In this document: in pieces, positions 35,084 to 46,464 of the stretch
Layout of the letters: each line of letters starts with the position of its first letter
Position numbering within the stretch: position 1 is the stretch's first letter
Assembly (NCBI GenBank): GCA_036346275.1
Contig: CM070718.1
Span: 56,920,188-56,984,187, forward strand
Direction: 5' to 3'
Origin: Otatea glauca
Lineage: Eukaryota > Streptophyta > Magnoliopsida > Poales > Poaceae
Length of the DNA stretch: 64,000 nucleotides
Program-made: the position numbers and the translations under genes
The notes under the pieces: generated by a model
The model's database searches: none
Told to the model about the DNA's origin: nothing
What the model saw: the letters and a program-made list of their open reading frames with translations, nothing else

Positions 35084-35775
35084 ATACATTTATTGAAGGA
35101 CTTAGATTTTTTTTTAAAGGTGAGGACTCCTAGCTGATGCACGTGCTGAACCGGACGCCCCTTGCTCCGTGAGGCGAGGGCACATGCCGCTTCCTTGTGC
35201 CTGCTGCAGCCTCCTTCCTGCTCCCTCCCGCTTGCAAGAGTAATTATTTTATCATTATATTCTTTTTTCTCTCACTAGTTCGGCAGCTAGAGTAGATGAG
35301 CGAGAGAGGACAGAGGTTCAAGTTTCTTTCTTCTTTCCTGAAGAGTGAGGTTGAAGTTGTAAAATACCCCACTTAAACAAGGAGACTAGAATAGATAGAT
35401 AAAGAAAAAACCAGAAGAGCAGGGGGATTTAAAACAATAAATAGGAGAAGGGAGGGCAGGTAGAATTAGTAACCCCTGCCCATAATAATTGCTCTTCTCT
35501 CACTCGGATTAAATTAGATTAGATTATAATGATGATGGACTGGCACTGGCACTGGCACTGGCTGGACAGTACTAACGTGGTGGTGTACAAAACCAAACCA
35601 TGAGAAGGCAGGGGCAGCGCAGGAGAGGAGAGAGCCTTGCCATGCGAATGCATACCTACATCGTGACGGATCGAGGAGGAGTGTGATATAAGACTAGCAA
35701 ACACATCTTCCTATTCCTTGGGGGGAGAGAGAGAGAGACACACACACAGGGAAAGGATTCAAGAAGAAGAAGAAG
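35084..35775 (+). promoter_or_regulatory. Upstream region and probable 5' UTR of the WAV3-like gene
   Basis: The region lies directly upstream of the start codon. A TATA-like GATATAAG (35685-35692) precedes a GA/CA-rich stretch (35720-35750), a common 5' UTR composition in plants. ACTGGC is repeated four times at 35538-35561. No further cis element can be supported. The transcription start is a guess from spacing. Confidence 0.35.
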
Positions 35776-36132
35776 ATGGGGACGGGGTGGCGGAGGGCAC
35801 TGTGCACGTCCGTCCGCCGAGACGACCACGACGCCGCTACCGAGCGCCGCCCGCACGACGCGCCCAGCCCCCGGACGCCAGGCAAGCTTGGAGGATTCTT
35901 CTCCGGCATCGGCGGCGGTGGAAGCAACCCCTCCACTCCCGCCCTCCGCTGCCGTACCAAGCCCCCGCCGCAGCCACAGGTCGGTCCGGAGGCTGCCGCC
36001 GTCGTGAACCCGCCCTCGGCGCCGGTGCCTGCCAAGAAGAGGATGCCGCTGCTGCAGGCGCTGTCGGCGCCGTCGTCGCCCAGATCCCTATCCAGATTCG
36101 CGCTCTTCAAGGCCTCCATCCTCCCTACCAAG
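35776..36132 (+). CDS. WAV3-like RING-H2 E3 ubiquitin ligase, exon 1
   Basis: Exon 1 encodes residues 1-119. ATG is in good context (AAGATGG), and the plus frame is open until AAG at 36130-36132, followed by a GT donor (GTCTTTCC). The segment is basic, proline- and serine-rich and of low complexity (MGTGWRRALCTSVRR, then PSSPRSLSRFALFKAS). This matches the disordered N-terminus before the RING domain in WAV3/WAVH proteins, where a short basic motif leads straight into the first RING cysteine. Exon 1 ends in phase 0. The ATG choice is supported by the upstream purine-rich leader; in this frame no better upstream ATG was seen. The split at residue 119 leaves the RING whole in exon 2. Confidence 0.88.
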
Positions 36133-37139
36133 GTCTTTCCCTTCTGTCTGTATCCAATCCTACTAATCCTAGCAGCGTCACACACTCTCCATGGCTTCTT
36201 GAACAAATAAACAGGAAGAAAAAAAAACGATTTTTTCTGTCTCTTATCTCTTCTTTTGTTGTTGTTGAGTGCTGCAATGCAATGCAATGCAAAAGCAAAT
36301 GTTTTTGCTTGTCTCTTGCCTTGGCCGCTGCTAATTGGTGATCCCCATTGCTAGCGGAGAACAAATCAACCAATCATTACCAACACCCTCTCTGTTTTGT
36401 CCTCCTCTACCACCTTTCCCCCTTCTCTCTTGAGATTCGATTCTCCTTGTAATAATTAACTAATTATTATAAGGCAGCAGCAGCAGCAGCAGCTTTCCGA
36501 TCCTCCCTTCTGTTTTTGCTTGCCATCTTTCTTCTTTCTGATAATGAGATCTTCTTCCATCGAGTCCAATTTGGCTCTGTCATTTCAGAGACTAGATTAC
36601 AGTTCAGATCCACCACCAACCTTTTCCTCTCTTTTGTTTCACGGAGAGACCTCTCTTAAAGATAAATAAAGAGAGACATGGGGGAGAAAGAGAAAAAGAA
36701 GAAGAAGAAGAGAAAGATCTCGAAGGGAAGATAGTACTAGAACTATAGAAGTAGCGGCAGGATGCAATTGTAAGAGAAAAGGCTGCTCCTCCTTTTTAGG
36801 CTTTATGTCAAGTGAAAGGAAGGAGGAGAGGAAAGCTGCGGGGTGGAGCCTAGCTAGAGCTAGAGGGGAAAAAGATAGATCAGATCAGACCAGCTTTATC
36901 TTGATTTTGATTGAGTACTCAAATGATCTTGATTTTGATTGAGTACTCAAATGATCCCATCCCATCCCATCCCATCCTAGTTCCTAGTGCTACTGCCCAA
37001 AAAGATCATCTTTTCCTACTTCCAATGTTGTTTTCCTTCTCTTCTTCTTTCCTTCATTTTCCATGAAAAATTTGTGTTATTTCTTCTTCTTCTTCTTGGA
37101 GTGATTGATTGACGTTTCTGCAATGGCTATTGCGTGCAG
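36133..37139 (+). other. Intron of the WAV3-like gene (1007 bp)
   Basis: It begins GTCTTT and ends TGCGTGCAG. It is AT- and CT-rich relative to the exons, as expected. It holds microsatellite-like stretches: CAATG repeats near 36275, CAG repeats near 36480, CATCC repeats near 36957, and a perfect 28-bp tandem duplication (36898-36925 and 36926-36953) containing the palindrome TTGAGTACTCAA. Confidence 0.88.
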
Positions 37140-38990
37140 GCTCGGTGCGGTGTGTGCTCTCACGGCGTCAAGAACGGCGGCAGCTCGGCGGTGTTCACGG
37201 CGGAGTGCTCCCACTCCTTCCACTTCCCCTGCATCGCCGCCCACGCCCGCTCCACCTTCTCCGGCGCCCTCTCCTGCCCCGTCTGCTCCTCCCCGTGGCG
37301 CCAGGCCCCCTTCCTCGCCTCCCTCCGCCTCCATTGCTCCTCCGTCCCCACGGTCGCCATCGACGACAATGCCGAGAACCGCTCCCCCCACCACAAGCGC
37401 AGGATCTTCGATGACTCCGGCCGCAAGACGCTGCCTTCGTCCGGCGTCCCCAAGGTGTACGACGACGACGAGCCTCTCCTGGCGCCCAAGGCCGCCGCCT
37501 CCAACGGTGGGTTCAACCCGATCCCGGAGGCAGAGGAGGACGACGAGGTTGACGCGGGAAGGGAGGGCGAGTTCAGGGGCTTCTTCCCGCACCCGCCGCG
37601 GCCGAGGAGCGGGCTGGCGGTGACCGTGCCGCCGGAGGCTGCCCTGGTGTCGTCCGGCCGGAAGCACGGCAAGTACGTGGTGGCCGTGAAGGTGAAGGCA
37701 CCCGGGCTGCGGTCGTCGGCTTCGCGGCGCGCGCCCATTGACCTGGTGACCGTGCTGGACGTGAGCCAGGGCATGACGGGCGAGAAGCTGCAGACGCTGA
37801 AGCGAGGGATGCGGCTGGCCATCGCGTCGCTCGGCCCGGCTGACCGCCTCTCCATCGTCGCTTTCTCAGGCGCTGCTAAGCGCCTGCTGCCGTTGCGGCG
37901 GATGTCAAGGCAGGGGCAGCGGTCGGCGCGCCAGATCGTGGACCGGCTCGTGGTGTGTGCAGCCGCGCAGGGGCAGGAGCAAGCGCAGAATGCCTGCGTC
38001 GGCGACGCCCTCCGCAAGGCCACCAAGGTCCTCGAGGACCGACGCGACCGCAACCCGGTCGCCACGGTGATGCTCTTATCGGACACGCAGCAGCAAGGTC
38101 ACCATACTCTCCGCCGCCCGCAAGCAGCTCCTCCGGCCACACGCTTCACCCACGTGGAGATCCCCATCGGGCCGGGAGACGAGCCGGTGCTGGCCGAGGA
38201 GGAGCAAGGAGGAGCCCCCCCTGTGGAGCACGCCTTCGCGAAATGCCTCGGCGGCCTTGTCAGCGTCGTCATGCAGGAGGTGCACTTGGACCTCGCCTTC
38301 CCGACGGGGGAGATCACGGCAGTGTACTCTACCGGTCCTGGGCAGCAAGCCGTGGCCCTCGCCGGCGGCAACGGCGGCGCGGCGCTCGGTATCCGGCTGG
38401 GCGAGATGTACGCGGAGGAGGAGCGGGAGCTGCTGGTGGAGCTGCGGGCGCCATTGGGCGCGCATCACAACCACTCGCATTCGCTGTCTGTGAGGTGCAG
38501 CTACCGCGACCCGGCCTCGCAGGACACACTGCGCGGCGCCGAGCAGACGCTGCTGCTGCCCCCTCTCCACGGCGGGAGCTCCTCGCAGCGCCTCCACGAC
38601 CTGTTTGTGGCCACCCGTGCGGTTGCCGAGTCGAGGCGGCTGGCGGAGCTGAGCGACTTCGCCACGGCCATCCACCTCCTCTCGTCGGCGCGGACGCTGG
38701 TGATGCAGTCGGCGCCGACGCAGCAGCAGCAGGACCTGATGGGCAGCCTGGACACGGAGCTCAGCGACATGCGATGGCGGCGCAGCCAGCAGCAGCAGCC
38801 ACTGACGCCAACGTCTAGGAGCAGGAGAGAGGCGGAGACGCCCGTGGGGACACCGCGGGGGTCAGGGGGGGAGCCGCTGACCCCGACGTCGGCGTGGCGC
38901 GCGGCGGAGCAGCTGGCGAAGGTGGCCATCATGCGCAAGTCGATGAACCGGGTAAGCGATCTGCACGGCTTCGAGAACGCGCGCTTCTGA
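37140..38990 (+). CDS. WAV3-like RING-H2/vWA E3 ubiquitin ligase, exon 2
   Basis: Exon 2 encodes residues 120-735 and the stop TGA; total length is close to Arabidopsis WAV3. A RING-H2 finger spans about 122-168: C122, C125, C142, H144, H147, C150, C165 and C168 (C-x2-C-x16-C-x-H-x2-H-x2-C-x14-C-x2-C). It should bind two zinc ions and recruit an E2 enzyme for ubiquitin transfer. An acidic, variable linker follows (about 170-280). A von Willebrand A domain (about 290-470) contains LVTVLDVSQGMTG, ADRLSIVAF and VMLLSDTQQQG. The MIDAS DxSxS is D326-V-S-Q-G330, so the second serine is glycine. The C-terminal third resembles the conserved WAV3 tail. In Arabidopsis, WAV3 relatives act in root gravitropism and auxin-related growth; a similar role here is inferred. 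GC content is very high, typical of grass genes. Confidence 0.93.
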   Translation, partial: ARCGVCSHGVKNGGSSAVFTAECSHSFHFPCIAAHARSTFSGALSCPVCSSPWRQAPFLASLRLHCSSVPTVAIDDNAENRSPHHKRRIFDDSGRKTLPSSGVPKVYDDDEPLLAPKAAASNGGFNPIPEAEEDDEVDAGREGEFRGFFPHPPRPRSGLAVTVPPEAALVSSGRKHGKYVVAVKVKAPGLRSSASRRAPIDLVTVLDVSQGMTGEKLQTLKRGMRLAIASLGPADRLSIVAFSGAAKRLLPLRRMSRQGQRSARQIVDRLVVCAAAQGQEQAQNACVGDALRKATKVLEDRRDRNPVATVMLLSDTQQQGHHTLRRPQAAPPATRFTHVEIPIGPGDEPVLAEEEQGGAPPVEHAFAKCLGGLVSVVMQEVHLDLAFPTGEITAVYSTGPGQQAVALAGGNGGAALGIRLGEMYAEEERELLVELRAPLGAHHNHSHSLSVRCSYRDPASQDTLRGAEQTLLLPPLHGGSSSQRLHDLFVATRAVAESRRLAELSDFATAIHLLSSARTLVMQSAPTQQQQDLMGSLDTELSDMRWRRSQQQQPLTPTSRSRREAETPVGTPRGSGGEPLTPTSAWRAAEQLAKVAIMRKSMNRVSDLHGFENARF

Positions 38991-41146
38991 ACGGACGGAT
39001 TAGCATGTAATGAGTTTGTTTTGTTTTCGTTTCTGTTTTGCGGATGATGAACCAAACACTTGAACAGCAGCAGAAGAATAGAGTCCCTGCCGGATAGAGT
39101 TCCTGTGCAGTGGTAACTGCAACTTAAGCTACTATCGGCCGTGAGCACCATTGGATCAAAGCAATTTACAGTCCGGATCGTAGGACAGCGCTCAGCTACA
39201 TTGTCAGATTTGTTGCCATGCTTTTTGAACAGAGCTACGGACGATCTGGACTACTTTTTTATCCAACGGTCGATACATAACTGCCAAAGTTGACGACGAC
39301 TGCATTGGATCTCTTTTCGTCGGAGTGCGGCGGACGGCTAGTGTTAATTGTTATTGTCATTAATTATTAGGCAAGCAAGTGAAATAGGATATTCCTCTTT
39401 TCCTTCTTGTTAAAAGAGTTTGTTTCTAATTTTCGCTTTCTTCTTCTTTCTCTCCTCTCAGTTGGGTTGATCAATGGTAATTGGTCCATATTTCTTGTAT
39501 CTTGTGTTGTCTCTCTCTGCCATTCTTGATCTTGCACTTCATTTTTTGGCTGTAACACCGGCAATCTATCATTGGATCATTAGATGAACCCTAGTTGAAT
39601 GAATCAAGGGGGAGGCAAGACAAGATGAGGAAGAATAAATTGCAGAGGGTCCCTTTAAAGCTACTTACCCTACACTCCTACAGGGAAGGAGTTGATTCCA
39701 TCTATTATCAAGTGCAGTGGTTAATTCGAAAGTTTTAAATCAATCAGCAGAAGCTCCTTCCTCGTGCACTTCAGTACAAGGAGACAAGGGAATAAGGCAG
39801 GCACTGTTATAGTTGCGGGTTGATCATTCATCATTCACGCTGTTGCCTGTTGCACAGCGGAAAGGGCTGGTGTGTGCTGAACGGGAACGGTATATCTTCC
39901 GGGAATACTGTAAAAAAAAACCGTAATAATTTGTACTGTATCAAAAGCACTGTAGTGGCATACTGTTAGTGGATCCGGACCGCTGAAGACGGGAGACTGC
40001 TTACGCTATCCGTGTTGAACCCTGAACCTGAAGAAGAGCTCTGTTCCTCTTTGTGCTGACTGACGTGTGCAATCTTGAATCTTGTGCATGGGGGCAAGGG
40101 CTATACCGCTATGGCAGTATGGTCTACAGTATGATGCTCTGATCCTTGACCGGATCTGAGCTGAGTGAGGCACATCAACAATCCCCATCATCACCAACAC
40201 AGCAAGAGTCAACAGTGAGGTGAAATGAGAAGGAAGGGGTTGATTCATGCATCTCTTTGCATTGCCTTGCTGGGTTGATGCTTGATAGTTCGGTGTGGGG
40301 TTGCAGTTGCATGGTCTCGCGCGTTAGGAGGGGGAATATGGGAGCAGTGGACTGATTGCTGGAACAAGGGATGTCCATTGTCGCATTGCAAAACAGTGTG
40401 CTGCTCATCCCATCGATCTCCTCCTTTTCTACTCTCCGTCAGTTTTTCTTTTCTTTCGCTTTTTAATTTCGACACAACAAACAAAGATCTTCAGGCTTTC
40501 CTTTGGTTAGCCGCTCTTCAGTCTTCCCTTGCACAGTCACTGTTCTGTTCTCTCTCTTTGTTTTCAGAGGGTGTCCCTGTTCTGTTTTGTTCTGTTCTGA
40601 CAAAGCCGTTAGTAGTGTAGATTTCTGTACTAGTATCGGCCGTATCTGCCCTGTTTCAGGGATGGAACGGCCATGTATTATTGAATAGCGCCTAACGTAT
40701 CCCGTCCATTGTCTGACAACAGGATCTTCATTCTTGAACGATTTCACTTCACCGCACTCAAGTAAATAAGTGGCTCACATGCAAAAATTTCCACAAGAAA
40801 AGAAAAGGCAACACTTAGGATTAGGATCAGATAACCTCAGGATTAAAAAGAAATTCTTTTGTCACTGATGATAATATGGTATGCATATAGGAATGCTCAG
40901 GTAGGTGCAGGCATATATGCCTAGGCTGTGTGTTTCATCAATGTAGGAGAGGAAGAATTGAGTAATTCACAGGTTAATATGTGCGCGCGCGCTTTTGATC
41001 CTATTTGTACAGAAGGTTGTAAGCTGGCAGGTCATGGATTCGATGGAGATCCTCCAAAGATAGCTCCTTCTACAGCTGCATCTTTGTTGCTTACAGCACT
41101 TCCTGGATTGGGATTTATCATTCGTTGCTCATCGCTAGTCCAAATC
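38991..41146. other. 3' flank of the WAV3-like gene and intergenic sequence
   Basis: The first few hundred bases are probably 3' UTR, without a clear poly(A) signal. Beyond that no gene is recognised. Frames at 40245-40747 lie in CT/GA-rich text on both strands and match no family. Confidence 0.45.
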
Positions 41147-41562
41147 TATATATATATATATATATATATATAATAATTACTTGGGACACCATGGTGCTGG
41201 GCACCATGATCTAAAAAATATATTTTTTCTATGTATTTTCATGCGAATTTTTTTGAAATTTTTAGGATGCTGAGTTTAACCAATTTACTAACTAGTTCAA
41301 ATAAGTTTGCACTGAAATTCAAGCTATAGTTTTCCTTTTTGATGATAGTTTGTTGTAGGTATGTGCTGATTTTATATATAAATCAGCAAAGCATGTGATC
41401 CAAACTCGTTCAAAATCTTTGAATTCGAGTATATTTTTTCAAAGGTATGCGTTTCATTTGAATTGTTATAGATGGGTCTATACCCTAAAACTGAAATTTT
41501 TGAAAATTATACTCGAATATGGCTTGAATTTGCACATTTGAAATTATGGTGCCCCATTTCAC

Positions 41563-41627
<65 letters not shown>
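41147..41627 (+). mobile_element. MITE between two (TA)n tracts (micron-like), copy 2
   Basis: A core of about 395 bp (41173-41567) lies between (TA)n at 41147-41172 and a long (TA)n at about 41574-41627. The ends carry GGGACACCATGGTGC near the start and ATGGTGCCCC at the end, forming a short inverted repeat. It matches copy 1 (9921-10258) in reverse orientation. It has no coding capacity. Residence in TA tracts at both sides supports a micron-type family. Confidence 0.68.
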
Positions 41628-43246
41628 CTGAACTGCATTTAAGAGGCACCCATTGCTAGCCACTGAGCATCCATCATCTCGAAAGGTATACAGTATAGGA
41701 CGTCAAATGCCTCTTCATGTTCTAAGGTGAAGCAAACATACAAGGCAGAAGGCATAAGTGTTTTCAAGCATTACATTAGATAGTAATCCAAAATTCAAAG
41801 ATTTCATCAAAGAGCACTGCTCACCAGACAACACTCTGATAAAGTTAATCCCTGAGCAGCCAAAGATGAAAGGAAGGGAAAAAAAGAAAAGAAAAGAGGC
41901 GCATCAATGATAGCTTGGTATTGGGGCATTTATATATGTTGCCTGAACGAAGGAATGCCAGTGGAGCTACTACCAATTATGGAACCAGCGACAATTCAGT
42001 AATTGCATTCAAAGGGTACATGAACAATCAAACAAAAATTAAGCATTTGTTAATCAAAGCAGAAATTTAATAATTATTAGTCCTCAACTCAATGATTTTG
42101 GTTAGGCCTACTTATTCTGTATCCTTGTAATAATAGCATAGCTGGGCCACTCTAATCAGAACACTGTTGGGCATCAGTTAGCAGTTAGCACCAGCTGTAT
42201 GTATGTATTAAAATGCTGATGATGAAATGGTCATAAGAAAAATCAAAAGAGTCCTTATAGGGCGAAAAAAGAGAAAAAATCAAAATATTATTAATGAAGG
42301 CCAGTACCAGATCATTCTGTGGTTTTATAACGATTTAGTTGTTTGCCTTCTATGGATGAGGCACATGGTACCAATACTGATGCAACGTGCGTAATTCTTC
42401 TTGTTGTATTTGGGTTTTCCCCAAATTTCGGAGAAGGCCAACTAGGCCGACCCGGCCCATCGGGCCAAGTCAGCCCAGCTGGTCTAGGCCGTTGAGGATA
42501 AGGCACCCGAGCGTGCGAAGCTCTAGGAGGGGAGTGGGTCAGGCGACAGCGGTGGCGACCGAGTTCCCTGGCTCGGCCGCCCCGCACATGGCGTCGGTAG
42601 TGTTGCCCTCGCCTTCAGTTGCGTCAACTTCTCTCCAGTTCGGGGCTCCTTTTATCCTCTTGATGTTCGTGCTCTTGAGGATACAGAGAAGAACTCGAAT
42701 CAAATCCCCTTTTGGCCGGTTGATAATCCACTGCTTTTTGTGTTCTTAGGCAAGATTTTCGTCTTCTTGAAGCCCTCGTGTTTCCCATCCTTAATGTGAA
42801 CTCAATCAACTAGTGGATGCCACTTTTGTGAGTAACCCAAATTGATTGGGAAGAAGATTGAATATTGGCCAAATACGGTGCTGAGAGGATTTGAGGGGCA
42901 CATAGTGCTCTTGGTGGTCGTCCTTGGGCTTGCTGGGGCTGCTTTCTCGGCTCCTTGAGGTGCTGGTTCGGTTCAACCGTGTGTTTCTATGTGTTGAGCA
43001 GGTTCTTGGAAACGTACTGATCATGTTTGGCATATCCATCCCATTGGACAGGGTGCTGGTTTTGTGGCTCTGTGCAGTATCAATTGTATCTCTAAATCAC
43101 TTGGTGAATTGCCTCACTTGGTGATTGCTGGCTTTGTATCTTCGAGAGCATCTACCGGTGAGTCTGTGGCAGTACAACGGTGGTATTGTTTTCTAGGACA
43201 TCGTCCACGACGAGCCTAGTGGCTGCTCTGACTTTTCAGTTGGTGC
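41628..43246. other. Intergenic sequence, possible captured fragments
   Basis: No gene could be named. 42420-42620 is GC-rich (GGCCGACCCGGCCCATCGGG region) and continues into gene-like, mixed-composition text up to 43246 that directly precedes the duplication-flanked hAT-like element. Frames at 42387-42749 and 42924-43124 lack motifs. Confidence 0.35.
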
Positions 43247-43320
43247 TTTGTGAGTATCCTGAATCTCCTGTGATTACTTCTTTTACTGTTTTTGCAAAAA
43301 GGCTAGACAATTCATTGTCT
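43247..43320 (+). repeat. 74-bp direct repeat, left copy
   Basis: It starts TTTGTGAGTATCCTG and ends TTCATTGTCT. It is repeated at 45607-45680 with 3 mismatches in 74. The pair brackets the hAT-like element and its captured gene fragment. Confidence 0.9.
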
Positions 43321-43371
43321 TGGATAGCACTTGAAAGGATACTTTTCGCCGTTGAGGATAGGCACTGCTCG

Positions 43372-45606
43372 ATAGGGGTGATAATGGGATGGATATTTTT
43401 CGCCCGATCCGGAGCCGGATCCGATCAAAACTGGATCCGGGAAGTAAATCAGATATTGGGTTGGATTTGGATCCGGATTCGAATAGTTGAAAATGGATAT
43501 CTGATCGGATTCGAAGGGTACACTATCCGAAAAATATGGGTCAGAAACCGAATATCGGATATTATGTAATTCAGATATCCGAATTTAGCATATCGGGACG
43601 GTCCCGAGGCGCAACCGCGCAAGGCAAGGCCAGCAGGCCATCAACCCATTCGGGCTCCCCATTCCCCAAGGTGTGTGGCCGACACTCCCACTCCCAACGC
43701 TCCAGATCTAGATCTCCTCCCGTCCAACTAATCCCCAGCCCCGGCGACGCTCCCCTCCCCCTCCCCGGCGGCGCTCCCCCTCCCCCAGGCCCCGACGGCA
43801 TCTCCCTCCCCCGACTAGCGCCTCTCTCCCTTCTGGCCGGCGGGGTGAGCCGGCCGTGTTCATGCTGTGCAGGCTAGCAGTGGGCGGCGGTGATTGTGGT
43901 GGGGACGGCGCGGGCGGCGCGGCCGGAGTATGTGGAGGTACTAGAGTGGAGTGGGGTCGGGAACGGGACGGTGATGGTGGCGCAGTTCGCCGTCGAGCTA
44001 CGTGGCCTGTGCATCGCTGAAGATGAGGAGCCGCCCAGGGTCTTCCACCTCAACCCGCGGCTGCGTGGCGACTGAAGCCAGCGACCTGTCGTGGAGATTA
44101 ACACCTGCTTCCGCATGCAGTGGGGCAAGGCGCAGCACTGCGACGACACTCCCTCCAAGGATGACGACCATGGTTCGTGCCCTCTACCCGTTCTTGCTTC
44201 ACATTCGTAACTATAATAAGAAACCTTAAGTTACCTTGCCTTGCAATTAGTTGTGCTCAAGCTTGCTTAATTGCTGGCTTTCTGCTTCGGAAGTGAGCAC
44301 TATGCAATTTTGCCGGTTCTTCAGAAATGCCAAGTAACTAGTAGTCTGTATGGATCAAGATACCATTAATATGCATCCTTCTACGTTTCGGTTCAGCTTA
44401 ATTAGTTACTGGTTGAAGTAACGATGTTTGTTCCTGATTCTTGTATAATTGTGTTTGTTCACAATGGTGGTTGCTATGGTATTGAGTGAGCCCACATTGT
44501 AAGCTAAAAAAGGAGACTTTGCCTGCAAGACTAGCAAAGATTGCTAAATTGATAGTGTGTGTAATTGCCTCGCGCTTCAGAATTTATGATTTTACCAGTC
44601 ATATTGTTTGCATCATGTTTTGCCAATCTGTCTCAAATGCTATCTGTTACTACATATGGCTGCATCGCCTGTACCTACTCTTACAATTTTGTTTTGTCAT
44701 TATGTGTAGTTGATGGGTTTATAAGATGTGAGAAATGGGAATGGAGCGACACTACTGATTCAAAAGAAACAAAGACAAACTCATGGTTGAACAGATTCGT
44801 TGACCAAGCAAAGAAATCAGAAATGAGATGGCCGTACCCATTCTCGGAGGGGAAAATGTTTGTTCTCACCATCCAAGCCAGTGTCGAAGGATACCATATC
44901 AATGTGGGAGGTCGTCATGTCGCCTCATTTCCTCATTGGATGGTAAATTTTCTGTTCCTGTGACAAGGATTTCATTCCATTGTACACACCAAAAGATTGC
45001 ATTGCCAGTGCTTCATTTTACCTTTTGGAGGACGCCTTTTGTAGATTGATTTTGGTCTTCAAATGTGATTGATTTTGGAGGACACCTTTTGTAGATTGTA
45101 GTTATGTGTTCTCTATGATATCACATATTGCTTTTTGCCTCGAGTGGTTACAAACTGCTAAGTCTTTTGTCATCTCCTGCAGATTAAAGGTTTGACTGAT
45201 GTGTTTCTATCATGTATTTCTAGTGAAATTCTTGATGAATTTTATTTGTCTATTGTAGCCGCATGCTAGAATTGACCCTTGACTACCTAGGATTAGCTCT
45301 TCCCTTTAGTACTTATGTAGAAACTGCCAAGATCACTCCATCAGTGCTTAATTACTTATGTACCAATGTATGACCACTTATGTCATGTCATGGCTATTTC
45401 AACATATATTAATCTATCTATGCGTGCATTTTTCGTATAACTTTATTTGTTTCCGATCCGAATCCGTCACATATCCGTCCCGTATACGTATCCCGAATAA
45501 CCCGGGTTCGTATCCATATCCGGTTAGCCCGTATCTGATTCCGAATCCGGGAAAAAAATATTGGTTAGGATACGGGAAGAGCAATATCCGCTCGTATCCG
45601 ACCCGT
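43372..45606 (+). mobile_element. hAT-like element carrying a captured gene fragment
   Basis: The left end (TAGGGGTGATAATGGGATGG) leads into more than 200 bp dense in ATCCGGA / GGATCCG / TATCCGA words (43378-43600). The right part (45455-45606) has the same motif field in inverted sense (ATCCGTCCCG, TATCCGGTTAG, CGTATCCGACCC). Such subterminal repeats with this start are typical of hAT elements. The right end breaks off in CCCGTTTT just before the second 74-bp repeat, so the right terminal inverted repeat appears lost. No transposase is present; the cargo is a galactosyltransferase fragment. Confidence 0.65.
43878..44942 (+). pseudogene. Beta-1,3-galactosyltransferase fragment (galectin domain), captured
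   Basis: Two exons are readable. Exon 1 (43878-44172) encodes RPEYVEVLEWSGVGNGTVMV, then LNPRLRGD and an in-frame TGA at 44073-44075 where tryptophan is expected, then INTCFRMQWGKAQ. A GT donor follows at 44173; the AG acceptor ends at 44709. Exon 2 (44710-44942) encodes VDGFIRCEKWEW, WLNRFVDQAKKSEMRWPYPF and SEGKMFVLTIQASVEGYHIN, ending VASFPHWM before a GT donor. This is the galectin-like region of plant Golgi hexosyltransferases that add beta-1,3-galactose to glycans and arabinogalactan proteins. The transmembrane start and the GT31 catalytic domain are absent. The nonsense codon and missing domains make it a pseudogene. Splice sites are preserved, so genomic DNA rather than mRNA was captured. 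Confidence 0.85.
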
Positions 45607-45680
45607 TTTGTGAGTATCCTGAATCTCCTGTGATTACTTCCTTTGCTGTTTTTGCAAAAGGGCTAGACAATTCATTGTCT
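45607..45680 (+). repeat. 74-bp direct repeat, right copy
   Basis: The partner of 43247-43320. It directly abuts the truncated right end of the hAT-like element. Confidence 0.9.
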
Positions 45681-46464
45681 GGGGATCTTGCATAAGCGAA
45701 GGCTACTGTTCAATGAGGATTTGGGACTAGATAGACTATTTGTGATAACACATTTCATTCTCAATTTACATTTTCTTATATACTTGATTAGCACAATTGT
45801 TATCTTCACATATATGCTCATGTTGTAGCTTACTGCTCTGTCAAATCTTTTGTTGGACTGCTCTGTTCTAGCTGTTGTTTGCCATTCTTGTGTAGCTCAG
45901 TAAGCTACCTGCTGTTTAATTCTGTTATTTGCATATTGCTTGAAAGATAATCAATTGTTTAGGTTTATGTAAACGGTCAATTATTGAAAAATGATAATTG
46001 AGGTAAGGTTGTCACAAATTAGTCTATAACTTATTCCTAGCGGCGAGGAAGGCCTTTTAAGGCAACCCGACATTTGAGAACACCTTTGAATCAACTTGAG
46101 CTTAACGCTAGTTGTTTTGCCTCTATTACTGTTCATGAACATGCATATGCTTATATCTTTGATTATGAGTACATTTACTATGATATTGTCAAGTATCATG
46201 TTTCAATATATTATCATATGCTTTTATGATTCTTTTGATCCTTGGTTATTCCTTACGCTTGGGATTAATGTCGTGATAAATTTGCTAATACCGCAATTTA
46301 CACAACAATTCTTAGAATTGATAATTTCACATATGAGAAGAGTGGTCGGTTCTTAAGTAGAGGGAAATGAGTAAACACTGGATTGTGGTTTGTTGCTTAT
46401 GATTGACGTATATACCTGAGTTGAGCTCCAGCAGGTTAATCAACATGTAAGAGAACAGACATTA
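45681..46464. other. Intergenic sequence, no gene seen
   Basis: AT-rich with no recognised motif. Short frames (45981-46356) overlap on both strands and look random. Confidence 0.4.

Noticed and set aside
37077..38818. Large frames on the minus strand and in other plus frames over the WAV3-like gene
   Set aside because: Shadows of the GC-rich RING/vWA coding exon; the correct frame has zinc ligands, vWA motifs and splice sites.
40245..40747. Possible small gene with frames of 80-112 codons on both strands
   Set aside because: CT/GA-rich low-complexity text, no motif, no splice or composition support.
42387..43124. Possible gene with a transit-peptide-like start (MASVVLPSPSVASTS)
   Set aside because: The frame loses any pattern after a few dozen residues and I could not identify a family; left as an unassigned stretch.
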